Counted from the stretch's first letter, positions 17,566 to 25,786 are shown. The stretch: 64,000 bases of DNA from Anaerolineae bacterium (GCA_023382535.1 JAHDWA010000046.1:1-64000); one strand, 5' to 3'. Numbers and translations: made by a program. The notes: generated from the sequence alone by a model not told the origin.

Positions 17566-17617
17566 GAGCCAAAAAAAAACCGCCGGATTAATGCTGCTAG
17601 ACTCCTGCGGCTGGCTC
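17566..17617 (-). promoter_or_regulatory. Terminator-like hairpin in the csp leader (attenuator or small-RNA end)
   Basis: Read on the minus strand: GAGCC (17617-17613), then a GCCGC arm (17611-17607) that can pair with GCGG (17583-17580), nine T (17579-17571), and GGCTC (17570-17566), which pairs back with the first GAGCC. Both an intrinsic terminator and a longer outer helix are therefore possible. It lies between the csp promoter and its start codon, so transcription could stop early or the leader could refold with temperature. Confidence 0.6.
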
Positions 17618-17652
17618 AGAGAAAACTGCATTTATTTTTATAATTGTGAATG

Positions 17653-17680
17653 ATTATACAACTTGAGGGACTTTTGTCAA
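17653..17680 (-). promoter_or_regulatory. csp promoter
   Basis: On the minus strand a perfect TTGACA (17680-17675), 16 bp, and a perfect TATAAT (17658-17653). Expected start near 17646. Confidence 0.75.
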
Positions 17681-17708
17681 ATCATGTTAAGCCTTTTTAC
17701 CCTCAAAG

Positions 17709-17773
17709 TTATCCCCATGTTATGCACAAAGTTATACGGAGAGTTATTTTCTGTTACCCACAACTTATCCACA
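17709..17773. other. oriC part 1: DnaA boxes upstream of dnaA
   Basis: Four DnaA-box-like 9-mers in the same orientation: TTATCCCCA (17709), TTATGCACA (17720), TTACCCACA (17754) and the perfect TTATCCACA (17765). They form two pairs, each offset by exactly 11 bp. The 710-bp gap around them (17507-18216) holds the csp promoter and leader, a candidate dnaA promoter and AT-rich runs, but no gene. These boxes could serve origin function and dnaA autoregulation. Confidence 0.85.
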
Positions 17774-17933
17774 AAAAGTTTGTGACTAACCATAACTTTT
17801 CTTAAAAAAAAGTTAGAACGGTCTTTTTTTAAGGTCTAGCTATTGCCAGGGGTTAGCAGGTTTGGTAAAATTCGACTCGACTGTAGCGGAGGGTTCTTCT
17901 TTCCTCATTAGTATTCATTTTTGCCATAGACTT

Positions 17934-17963
17934 TTGGACTTATTATTCCTATCTCTTTATAAC
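17934..17963 (+). promoter_or_regulatory. Candidate dnaA promoter
   Basis: TTGGAC (17934-17939), 18 bp, TATAAC (17958-17963). If used, the dnaA leader would be about 245 nt; the remaining stretch to 18216 shows no other clear signal. Confidence 0.35.
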
Positions 17964-18216
17964 ACCCACGAAAAGAGATAGGTTCTTAAATTGCAACTTT
18001 TGTCTGCAATTTATCTGTTCTTGAGATTTTCCGCAGTAAGATCTCCAGCACGCAGTCACCGGCTACACATCAAAATAATCCACCAACCCGAATCAGTTTA
18101 CCCTCACCACCGAATTACATATTAAATGTAAAGGTCAACTTTCGTTGTACCTTCTACATTTTTGTCTCTAAATCGTTCCTGAAACTGTTATGTCCTCAGC
18201 ATCTTAGGAGACTTTT

Positions 18217-19608
18217 ATGGATACCGACCAAGTTTGGCAGGCGACACTAGGTCAGTTACAATTGCAAATGACGCGGGCTACTTTTGATACCTGGATCAAA
18301 GATACTCGTATCGTTGCTCAGGATAGCGATAGGCTGGTTATTGGGACCAAAAGTGCTTTTGCTAAAGATTGGCTAGAAAATAGACTTTTTGCTACTATCA
18401 GTCGAGCAGTAACCCATGTGTTGGGGCGCGCTGTTAATATTCAATTTACGGTAGACCATCTGACTGCGGAAGCCATTAGTGACCAGCCCCCGCCCCCTTT
18501 GCTCCAGACTCCAGAACCGCTAAACGGACAGATTTCAAAGAACGCGAACAACAACGGTAACGGTCATTATCGTGAAACCAAAGAGCGCCTCATGCTAAAC
18601 CACAAGTACGTCTTCGAACAGTTTATTGTTGGTGCTTCAAATCGCTTGGCCCATGCGGCATCCCTGGCTGTAGCCGAAAGACCCGCCGATGCTTACAATC
18701 CCCTCTTCCTGTATGGGGGGGTAGGTTTGGGAAAAACCCATCTTCTCCAGGCTATCGCCCACTATGCATTGGCCCGCGGCCGGACGGTGATTTATACTTC
18801 GTCCGAAACCTTTACCAATGATCTGATCAATGCCATCCGCAGCCAATCCACCGACTTATTTCGCGAAAAATACCGCACGACTGATTTTCTTTTGATTGAC
18901 GATATTCAGTTTATTGCCGGTAAAGAAAGTACCCAGGAAGAATTCTTCCATACCTTTAATACCCTCCACTCCTCCGGCGGCCAAATTGTCCTCTCCAGCG
19001 ACCGGCCGCCCAAGGCAATTACTACCCTGGAAGAGCGGCTGCGCTCGCGCTTTGAATGGGGACTTTTGGCCGATGTGCAGCCGCCTGACCTGGAGACCCG
19101 CATTGCTATCCTGCGTTTCAAAGCCGACTCTCAGGGCGTGCGCGTTCCCGACGATGTGATGGAATTCATCGCCCGGCGCGCTCAGAACAACATCCGCGAA
19201 TTGGAAGGAGCGCTCAACAAGGTTATTGCTCACGCCGCCATGATGCGCCATCCGATCAATATCGAGCTGGCTAATGCCGCTCTGCAAGATATCGTCTCGC
19301 GCCAAGCTGAACTCACCGTCGAGCAGGTTATCGCTGCCGTAGCCACTTTCTACCGCATTGAAGTAGAGGTCCTCATCAAACGAGGGCGCAGTAAAGAAGT
19401 GGCCTTTGCCCGGCAGATGGCGATGTACCTGGCCCGAGAGGAGACCGGTGCATCGCTTCCCCAAATTGGTGAGGCCCTGGGTGGACGTGACCATACCACG
19501 GTCATGTACGGATGGGAGAAGATTGCCTCTCAAATTGAACAAAATGACCGGCTGCGCCGGGAAATGCTCTCTATTCGAGAGATAATTTATCAACAGAAGG
19601 GACATTAA
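18217..19608 (+). CDS. dnaA: Chromosomal replication initiator DnaA
   Basis: 463 residues with the four DnaA domains: N-terminal helicase-interaction domain (1-80), a variable linker (about 90-120), the AAA+ domain with Walker A GGVGLGKTHLLQ (near 167) and Walker B FLLIDDIQF, and the C-terminal helix-turn-helix with the signature LGGRDHTTVMYG (near 425). DnaA-ATP binds DnaA boxes and melts the origin. AGGAGA precedes the ATG. Clusters of DnaA boxes flank the gene on both sides, and a strong terminator follows. Confidence 0.98.
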   Translation: MDTDQVWQATLGQLQLQMTRATFDTWIKDTRIVAQDSDRLVIGTKSAFAKDWLENRLFATISRAVTHVLGRAVNIQFTVDHLTAEAISDQPPPPLLQTPEPLNGQISKNANNNGNGHYRETKERLMLNHKYVFEQFIVGASNRLAHAASLAVAERPADAYNPLFLYGGVGLGKTHLLQAIAHYALARGRTVIYTSSETFTNDLINAIRSQSTDLFREKYRTTDFLLIDDIQFIAGKESTQEEFFHTFNTLHSSGGQIVLSSDRPPKAITTLEERLRSRFEWGLLADVQPPDLETRIAILRFKADSQGVRVPDDVMEFIARRAQNNIRELEGALNKVIAHAAMMRHPINIELANAALQDIVSRQAELTVEQVIAAVATFYRIEVEVLIKRGRSKEVAFARQMAMYLAREETGASLPQIGEALGGRDHTTVMYGWEKIASQIEQNDRLRREMLSIREIIYQQKGH

Positions 19609-19645
19609 CTCAGCGCCTATCCCTCTATTTTTTGCGCTGTTCAAG

Positions 19646-19678
19646 AAAGGCAACTGTTCGCGTGCAGTTGCCTTTTTT
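19646..19678 (+). terminator. dnaA terminator
   Basis: AAAGGCAACTG pairs with CAGTTGCCTTT around an 8-nt loop, followed by a T run. Confidence 0.9.
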
Positions 19679-19697
19679 GTCAACAACAGGCCAAAAT

Positions 19698-20262
19698 TGT
19701 GGATAACTGTGCAAATAACTGTGGATAACTGATTCTCACTGGGGATAACTCTGCTTCAATTTGGACAAAATACCTATTACTATAAAGGGATGGACTCTGC
19801 AAAAGCAAATTTTTTAGAAATTTCCCGCATTCAGGCCCATCCAAACAATTCTTTGAGGTTGACCCAAATTTGATCAAATAATAGTGACGGACTAACAAGA
19901 TTTTGGGATCTTATCACCCATCATAGCTAGTTTTTGGTCAATTTTGTGGATAACCCCTAGATAACTGTGGATAAGTGGCCCTATTTGGGGATAACTTTTA
20001 AGCTTCCTCAATTAATCCAATTTGGTCCATATCCGTGTAAATACTATATATAGGTATAATTACCCTCTCTCACCCAAAATATAGAAACCTCATAATTTGA
20101 CAAAATTTACCAATTTTATCTATTAAAATTCATTCTCCTTTATCCTCACAATTATCCCCACATCTTTTGAAGCACCCTTATCAAGATATAGTCTCTTTAC
20201 TTACTTTACCGCTGTATCTAGTAGCAAAGGGGTAACCTCTAACATTTATCCACTTATCCCCA
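19698..20262. other. oriC part 2: phased DnaA-box array downstream of dnaA
   Basis: Reverse-orientation boxes form two triads, each TGTGGATAA, TGTGGATAA, TGGGGATAA: 19698, 19720, 19740 and 19945, 19966, 19986, with steps of 20-22 bp (two helical turns). Opposite-orientation boxes follow: TTATCCTCA (20140), TTATCCCCA (20152), TTATCCACT (20246) and TTATCCCCA (20254). Very AT-rich tracts lie at about 20040-20130 and 20270-20310 and could be the unwinding element. The gap 19609-20402 contains no gene. Confidence 0.9.
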
Positions 20263-20334
20263 GGCTCTACTATATATTACTAAATAAAGATTAATCATGA
20301 CAATAACAAATGGGATAACTTATTCATAGTCCAG

Positions 20335-20363
20335 ATGACGTTTGTCTTTAAATAAGGTATAAT
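20335..20363 (+). promoter_or_regulatory. Sigma-70-type promoter after oriC
   Basis: ATGACG (20335-20340), 17 bp, TATAAT (20358-20363). It would serve the membrane protein at 20403 and probably selA. Confidence 0.55.
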
Positions 20364-20402
20364 GTTCCGAAATCCTGGTAAATACTAAATCGTTCTGAAT
20401 TC

Positions 20403-20780
20403 ATGCGCCCTATATGGTGGGTTTTGTTATCAATAATCATCGCGGCTTTGAGCTTTTTGGGACTCTACTACGTTATTACTAATTTCTGGCCAAATCCAGA
20501 TACGGTTTTAGCTCAGCCTCACCTGCTTTTATTCACCTTTTTATTTCTTGGGCTGGGCGGCGCTACCATTCCGATTACAGCCTACTTTAATCACCGTTTT
20601 GCCAGGTCCGGCTGGCTCGAGCGTGACAAAACCCGGCTCATCCGGCAAGGGGCTTGGGTTGGGTTTCTCGGCATCGTGCTGGCTTATCTCCAACTGATTC
20701 GAGCGTTGAATTGGACGATCGCTGCTGTGTTGCTAGGTGTTTTTATTCTGATTGAAACCTTTTTCCTGACGCGAGGCTAA
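20403..20780 (+). CDS. Small polytopic membrane protein, unknown function
   Basis: 125 residues with four hydrophobic segments (about 5-26, 40-62, 80-99, 103-122), so an integral membrane protein. A basic loop (NHRFARSGWLERDKTRLIR) lies between the second and third. No family is recognised. selA begins 3 bp after its stop, so the two are co-transcribed from the promoter at 20335. Confidence 0.65.
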   Translation: MRPIWWVLLSIIIAALSFLGLYYVITNFWPNPDTVLAQPHLLLFTFLFLGLGGATIPITAYFNHRFARSGWLERDKTRLIRQGAWVGFLGIVLAYLQLIRALNWTIAAVLLGVFILIETFFLTRG

Positions 20781-20783
20781 AAT

Positions 20784-22172
20784 ATGCAGACACAACTTCG
20801 CCAGTTGCCTAGCGTGGACAAACTTCTGCAGAACGATCAACTCGCCCCCCTGACTGAAATTCACGGGCATGGTCTGGTTGTTGACGCCATTCGGGCCGAA
20901 TTGGACTTGGCCCGCCAGGGTGTTGTGGCGGGCCAACCCATGCCATCTGCCGCTGCATTGGTTGAAGCCGTTTTGGCCCGCCTTTCTATCACCGTACGCC
21001 CCTCGTTGCAACCGGTTATCAATGCCACGGGAGTGATTATCCATACCAACCTGGGCAGGGCTTTGTTAAGCCAGCGTGCTCAACAAGCTATGCTCCAGGC
21101 CGCTTCGTCTTATTCCAACCTCGAATACGACCTGGAAGCAGGGGCGCGCGGCTCCCGTTATACCCATGCCGCCAACCTGCTCTGCCGCCTGACGGGCGCT
21201 GAAGCTGCCGTGGTGGTCAATAACAATGCCGGCGCAGTCATCCTGGCCTTGAGCGCTCTGGCCAAAGGTAAAGATGTCGTCATTAGCCGGAGCCAACTGG
21301 TTGAAATTGGCGGTGGGTTTCGTATCCCGGAGATTATGGCCCAATCGGGTGCGCATTTGGTCGAGGTTGGAACGACCAATCGCACTTACCGGCAGGATTT
21401 TGAGCAAGCCATTGATGCGCAGTGTACCGGCCTGTTACTGAGTGTCCACGCTAGCAATTATCAAATCATCGGCTTTACCACCCAGCCCACCCTGGCCGAG
21501 CTGGCCGAGCTGGCTCAATCCTATCACCTCCCGCTTATGGAAGACCTTGGTTCCGGTACGCTCCTGGATACGGTTCCCTTTGGTTTGGCTCACGAGCCGA
21601 CTATCCAGGAGAGCCTGGCTGCCGGAGTGGACTTGGTCACCGCCAGCGGCGATAAGTTGTTGGGCGGCCCCCAGGCCGGGCTGATTCTGGGCCGGGCAGC
21701 GTTGATCGAGCAGATCAAAAAGCAGCCCCTGATTCGGGCCCTGCGGGTGGATAAAATTACCCTGGCGGCTTTACAGGCCACCCTCCTGGCTTATCTCGAA
21801 GGTAAGGCTACCACTGAAATTCCCGTCTGGCGCATGATTGCGGCTGATCTGGCTACCTTGACTCGCCGCGCTGAGAATTGGCGCTGCGCCTTGTGTAGTT
21901 TGCCCCAATTAGCCAATTTGTCGTTGCAGGTGGTAGACAGCGTTTCAACTATAGGCGGTGGCAGCTTGCCCGGTCAAACCCTTCCAACTAAAGCTCTGGC
22001 CCTGACTGTTCCCTCCGTAGATACCCTGACCGCCCGATTGCGCCAGGCCGATCCGGCCGTCATCGCTCGCATTGATAACCGACAACTCCTGCTTGACCCG
22101 CGCACTGTCCTGCCGGAGCAAGATGAAGCACTTGTTTCTGCTCTCGAATACGCGCTGACCACTGCAAAATGA
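20784..22172 (+). CDS. selA: L-seryl-tRNA(Sec) selenium transferase
   Basis: 462 residues, the usual SelA length. VINATGVIIHTNLGRALLS and the PLP-lysine motif ASGDKLLGGPQAGLILG are diagnostic. SelA converts seryl-tRNA(Sec) to selenocysteinyl-tRNA(Sec) using selenophosphate. selB, selD and tRNA(Sec) are not in the window. The call is firm at family level; distant SelA-like enzymes in which the name does not imply selenocysteine use do exist, but the N-terminal domain (LPSVDKLLQND) is present here as in true SelA. Confidence 0.92.
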   Translation: MQTQLRQLPSVDKLLQNDQLAPLTEIHGHGLVVDAIRAELDLARQGVVAGQPMPSAAALVEAVLARLSITVRPSLQPVINATGVIIHTNLGRALLSQRAQQAMLQAASSYSNLEYDLEAGARGSRYTHAANLLCRLTGAEAAVVVNNNAGAVILALSALAKGKDVVISRSQLVEIGGGFRIPEIMAQSGAHLVEVGTTNRTYRQDFEQAIDAQCTGLLLSVHASNYQIIGFTTQPTLAELAELAQSYHLPLMEDLGSGTLLDTVPFGLAHEPTIQESLAAGVDLVTASGDKLLGGPQAGLILGRAALIEQIKKQPLIRALRVDKITLAALQATLLAYLEGKATTEIPVWRMIAADLATLTRRAENWRCALCSLPQLANLSLQVVDSVSTIGGGSLPGQTLPTKALALTVPSVDTLTARLRQADPAVIARIDNRQLLLDPRTVLPEQDEALVSALEYALTTAK

Positions 22173-22199
22173 TTTCTTACCGTTCGTTGGATCCGTACT

Positions 22200-22247
22200 T
22201 AATGATCAACAGTCAACAGTCAATTATCAATTGTCAATTGACTGTTA
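22200..22247. repeat. TCAACAGTCAA/TCAATTG word repeat
   Basis: GATCAACAGTCAACAGTCAA is followed by its partly complementary TTATCAATTGTCAATTGACT. The same CAAC/GTTG words recur at 23405-23475, 37706-37779 and 54686-54750. Confidence 0.6.
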
Positions 22248-22263
22248 GCCAATGACAATAAGA

Positions 22264-23127
22264 ATGGGCATACTTTACCTTGTCGCCACGCCGTTAGGCA
22301 ACCTGGAAGATATTACCCTGCGCGCGTTGAGGATTTTGCGGGAAGTATCCCTCATCGCCACCGAGGATACCCGCACCACCGGCCAGTTGTTGAAAAATTT
22401 TGATATTCGCCGCCCTCTGGTCAGCTACTACGAACACAATAAAGTGACCCGCCTGGAGCGAGTCCTGGCTGCTTTGGTCGAGGGAGACGTGGCCTTGGTG
22501 TCCGAGGCCGGCACACCGCTTCTCTCTGACCCCGGCTACGAATTGGTGCGCGCCGCGATTGAGCAGGGGTTTCAAGTGGTTTCCATTCCTGGCCCCAGCG
22601 CTCTCATGGCCGCGCTGCCGGTCAGCGGCCTGCCTACCGACCGTTTTCTTTTTCTGGGCTTCTTACCCCGTAAACGCGGCGACCGTCAGCGGTTCCTTCA
22701 AGAAGTTGCCGCTGAAAAGGCCACTCTGGTCTTTTTTGAAGCGCCTCATCGTCTGCGGGAGACGCTGGCCGATATGATTGATCTTTTGAATGGGGATCGT
22801 TCTGTTGCGGTTTGCCGGGAATTAACCAAACTGCACGAAGAAATCTGGCGCGGCACGCTGGTCGAAGCGCAGCAGGAGTGGATGCAGCGAGAGCCTCGGG
22901 GCGAGTTTACCCTGGTAGTGGCCGGTGCACCGCCTCAACCGGGGTGGAATCAAGCTCAGGTAGAAGCAGGGTTAGCTCAGGCGCTGGCTGGCGGCGCTTC
23001 TGTTAAAGATGCCGTGCGCCAGTTAACCAACCAGAGCGGTTGGGGCAAACGTGAAGTTTATTCTCTGGCTCAGAAAATAAAAGAGGCTGAAGCGGAGGAG
23101 GTAGCGCATGACCATCTCAAAAAGTGA
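22264..23127 (+). CDS. rsmI: 16S rRNA (cytidine(1402)-2'-O)-methyltransferase RsmI
   Basis: A tetrapyrrole-methylase-fold protein: the start MGILYLVATPLGNLEDITLR, then EDTRTTGQLLKNFDI, LVSEAGTPLLSDPGYELV, IPGPSALMAALPVSGLPTDR and FLGFLPRK are RsmI hallmarks. It 2'-O-methylates C1402 in the 16S P-site. The frame can begin at an ATG at 22252, but that lies at the edge of a repeat and the family starts at 22264; neither has a good ribosome site. Its 3' end overlaps the next gene by 20 bp. Confidence 0.93.
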   Translation: MGILYLVATPLGNLEDITLRALRILREVSLIATEDTRTTGQLLKNFDIRRPLVSYYEHNKVTRLERVLAALVEGDVALVSEAGTPLLSDPGYELVRAAIEQGFQVVSIPGPSALMAALPVSGLPTDRFLFLGFLPRKRGDRQRFLQEVAAEKATLVFFEAPHRLRETLADMIDLLNGDRSVAVCRELTKLHEEIWRGTLVEAQQEWMQREPRGEFTLVVAGAPPQPGWNQAQVEAGLAQALAGGASVKDAVRQLTNQSGWGKREVYSLAQKIKEAEAEEVAHDHLKK

Positions 23128-23398
23128 GGCCCGCAAATTAACCATCAATGTTACCGAAATGGGAGCACAGGTTTTACGCGGTGTTTTAACCGTAGGACCG
23201 CATGGAGCTGCCATCAACGATGTGTCCATTTTAGAGTGGCTCGCTCAACATAATGGCGTTGAGATCATGTTGATTGCTACGCCGGTGGGCAATGCCGTTG
23301 ACGCAACGGAGTTAAAGACCTGCTCTCGTTGTGGCCGGGATTACAAAGGCGAGGCTTGCCCTCACTGTGCCGAGGCGCGGGCAAGGTTGCGGGGATAA
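23108..23398 (+). CDS. Small zinc-ribbon protein, unknown function
   Basis: 96 residues. The N-terminal about 65 residues are soluble and mixed alpha/beta, unrecognised; the C-terminus has CSRCGRDYKGEACPHC, a CxxC...CxxC zinc ribbon. It starts inside rsmI (20-bp overlap) with GGAGGTAG 4-5 bp before its ATG, so the two are coupled. A nucleic-acid or ribosome-related role is possible from context only. Confidence 0.6.
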   Translation: MTISKSEARKLTINVTEMGAQVLRGVLTVGPHGAAINDVSILEWLAQHNGVEIMLIATPVGNAVDATELKTCSRCGRDYKGEACPHCAEARARLRG

Positions 23399-23399
23399 A

Positions 23400-23464
23400 A
23401 ACGTGAAGTATTCAACATTGCACTCCAGTTCCCAAACTAAATTTGGGACTAAAGTGCGTAATGT
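23400..23464. repeat. Palindromic spacer between convergent genes
   Basis: TTCAACATTGCACT near the start is mirrored by AGTGCGTAATGTTCAA near the end, enclosing TTCCCAAACTAAATTTGGGA (a hairpin). It lacks a clear T run. Confidence 0.55.
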
Positions 23465-24433
23465 TCAACGTTCGATGATAAACTTTGCCAGTTGATCCGC
23501 AGTTTGGCGGCACTGATGCCGAATCATCCCTAACGGCACATTTGAACTGAGCGCCAGCGATAATAAAATCCCCTCACCCAAACTTAACGAATAAAGGCGA
23601 TACTCGCTGCCTTCGTGTAAACTCTGGGCAAAGCGACCTGCTCGCTCACCCAAAAAGCTGGCAGCCTGGGCGGCTGCCTGTGAGCTTTGCGCCACCAGCA
23701 AGGTTAGTTCCCGGCATTGAACGCGGCTGAGCATCCCCGCCTGGGCAATCAACTCCAAACCGGCAATGAGTAAGATCGCTTCTGCCCGAACTTCTCGGTT
23801 CAAATCATCCAACAGGCGTAGAATTTCGGTCTCATTGGCGCGGAGGTAGCGAATGGTTTCTTGGGGCACCGTAACAAAAGTCAAGGGAGAATTTTCGTCC
23901 ACCATGATAGCGCTTTCAACGGCTACAGGAGCCGGCGCTGCCTGGGGAACCACGGGGGCGGGAGGCGGAGCAGTTGGCGGTACGGCGGCAGGACGAGCAG
24001 GTGGCGGCGGAACAGCCGGTTTTACCGGAGGTGAGGTGGGCGCAGGACGTGTCTGGGGAACACTTTTGCGCTGCCCAGTGGCCTGATCTATCAAGTCAGG
24101 TAAGTCACCCACAAAAAACGGCTTGGTTAGAATGCCGTTGATTTCAAGGGCCTTGATCTTATCGGGTAAGTCCTGGCCTATTAACGGGATCATCATAATC
24201 CGCATCCCGTTTTTAGCTTCACGGATGGCCTGTACCAGCTTGGCCGGGGGCATATCCATCAGGGCCATGTCAATAATCACCAAGTCAAAGGCTTGCTCAA
24301 CCACTGCATGCAAGGCATCGCTGCCGCTGTGAACCCACTTCGCAGTATACTGGCCGCTGTTTTGCAGCCCCTCTTTGAGCATGAAGCCGAAGCCTTCGTC
24401 GCTGTCAACTACAAGAATATTCGCTTTTGCCAT
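23465..24433 (-). CDS. Receiver-domain protein with Roadblock/LC7-like C-terminus
   Basis: 322 residues. The N-terminal CheY-like receiver (1-120) has VDSDEGFGF, phospho-acceptor Asp in LVIIDMALMD (near 55) and the switch Lys in NGILTKPFF. A Pro/Ala-rich linker (about 130-185) leads to a helical domain (about 200-322) with EAILLIAGLELIAQAGMLSR, which resembles Roadblock/LC7 regulators of small GTPases and polarity. So it is probably a phosphorylation-controlled scaffold, not a DNA-binding regulator. It has its own promoter (24499-24527). Confidence 0.7.
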   Translation of the reverse strand: MAKANILVVDSDEGFGFMLKEGLQNSGQYTAKWVHSGSDALHAVVEQAFDLVIIDMALMDMPPAKLVQAIREAKNGMRIMMIPLIGQDLPDKIKALEINGILTKPFFVGDLPDLIDQATGQRKSVPQTRPAPTSPPVKPAVPPPPARPAAVPPTAPPPAPVVPQAAPAPVAVESAIMVDENSPLTFVTVPQETIRYLRANETEILRLLDDLNREVRAEAILLIAGLELIAQAGMLSRVQCRELTLLVAQSSQAAAQAASFLGERAGRFAQSLHEGSEYRLYSLSLGEGILLSLALSSNVPLGMIRHQCRQTADQLAKFIIER

Positions 24434-24498
24434 GGCTGTCTATAAACATTGATGAGAGATTTAGTGGCTTAAAGATGTTTTATCTTAACTTATAAACC

Positions 24499-24527
24499 AT
24501 TGTAATGTCATTTTTCACAAAAGTCAA
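24499..24527 (-). promoter_or_regulatory. Promoter of the receiver/Roadblock gene
   Basis: Minus strand TTGACT (24527-24522), 17 bp, TACAAT (24504-24499). Expected start near 24492, a leader of about 60 nt. Confidence 0.65.
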
Positions 24528-24544
24528 CACGATTATCAAGGGGC

Positions 24545-25786
24545 TTATCGGCGGCTTCTGCTCATCAGCCAGAGGATCAAACCGACGATAACCAGCACTC
24601 CTAGCACGACCAGGCCGGCAACCAGCCAGAAGCTAACCGAAGCGTTCTGGGTAGGGGCCGCGGGGGGCACAGTGGCCACAGGGGTAGCCGGCGCCGGTAG
24701 GGTCAGCAGGGCCACCGGCGTAGCGCTGGGTTGAGGGGTGACGGTAGCCGTAAGTGTGGGCGGCGCTGCACTTTGCTTGAGTTCCAGCGACTCCGGGGCT
24801 GGCGCTTCTGTGGGAGCAGTCGCGCTTTCAGTGGCAAATTGGTCCGTTTGTGCTTCGGCGTTTTCGACCCCCTGCTCCGAAGGAGCTGGTGTTGCCGGGG
24901 CCGCCGGGCTTTCAGCGGCCATTTGCCCTGCTGCTGCCGATTCGGCTTCTCCCCCGGCTTTCTCTTGAGGAGCTTCCTCAGCCGGGGCCGCAAAGGTTAA
25001 AACCGTCGGCGCCGGTGAGGGCGTCTCTGCAACTTCAGGGGCAGCAGGCTGAGCTTGAGCCGCTAGAGACGGCTCGGTTGCGTCGCTTTCATCCGCCTGA
25101 GTTGCTGTAATTGCCTCGCCCTCAGCCGGAGGAACTTCATCTGTCGAGGGGGCGGCCTGGTTAACTGCTTCATCCGGTGAGGGAATGGCCAGAGCAGCCG
25201 CCGATGCCGCGGCGGTAGGAGTAGCCGCCGCAGACTCAGCGGCAGCCATCGCTTCTTCTGTGGCTGGAGCCTGGGTCGCCGCTTCCCTGGCGGCAGATCC
25301 AGCCGGAGCAGCTTCTTCTTGCCTAGCCGGTTCGGCCGGAGCGGCGGCTGATTGGGCCTCTGGAGCGATAGTAGGAGTAACTGCCGGAGCGTTGGCAATC
25401 TCTGCCGCGGGTTGGCTGGTCCCGCCAAACTGCATGCTCCAGAAGATGCCGCCAGCCGCGAGCACGAACAACAGCATGGCGGCCAGCGCCGCTGCCCCTT
25501 TAAACCACCCCGGCAAGCCGAAGGAGCTTTTTGTAGGAGTCGCCACGGTTTTCACAGCCGCCTCGGTCAAGGTAAAGGGACGAGGGGCCGGGATAGGGGG
25601 CAGCGCAGTGACCAGGGCCACCGTTCGGCGCAGCATCTCTAACTCCCGCTGCAATTCAGCCGAAGCAGCCAGAGCCTGCTCTACCAGCGCCCGTTCCTCC
25701 TGCGTTACCTCACCGTCCAGATAGGGCGACAGCAAATCCCGGATGTGATCGGTATTGAATTGATGGGTTTGATTATCAGCCATCAC
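24545..25786 (-). CDS. Anti-sigma factor-like membrane protein with long Ala/Pro region
   Basis: 413 residues. The N-terminus (LLSPYLDGEVTQEERALVEQ, about 13-32) matches the anti-sigma (zf-HC2-like) helix but without the His/Cys zinc ligands (CxxC). A first membrane helix (about 95-116) is followed by about 260 residues of Ala/Pro/Glu/Thr low-complexity sequence and a second helix near the C-terminus (about 385-408) with a basic tail. So the sensor part is probably outside the membrane between two anchors. It lies just downstream of the ECF sigma gene, as expected for its partner; sequestration of that sigma is inferred. Confidence 0.75.
   Translation of the reverse strand: MMADNQTHQFNTDHIRDLLSPYLDGEVTQEERALVEQALAASAELQRELEMLRRTVALVTALPPIPAPRPFTLTEAAVKTVATPTKSSFGLPGWFKGAAALAAMLLFVLAAGGIFWSMQFGGTSQPAAEIANAPAVTPTIAPEAQSAAAPAEPARQEEAAPAGSAAREAATQAPATEEAMAAAESAAATPTAAASAAALAIPSPDEAVNQAAPSTDEVPPAEGEAITATQADESDATEPSLAAQAQPAAPEVAETPSPAPTVLTFAAPAEEAPQEKAGGEAESAAAGQMAAESPAAPATPAPSEQGVENAEAQTDQFATESATAPTEAPAPESLELKQSAAPPTLTATVTPQPSATPVALLTLPAPATPVATVPPAAPTQNASVSFWLVAGLVVLGVLVIVGLILWLMSRSRR

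Noticed and set aside
19707..19719. TGTGCAAATAA as an extra DnaA box
   Set aside because: It deviates at several positions from TGTGNATAA and breaks the regular triad spacing.
24703..25642. Long open frames opposite the anti-sigma gene
   Set aside because: They mirror the Ala/Pro low-complexity region; the minus-strand frame has the anti-sigma helix, both membrane helices and the position next to the sigma gene.
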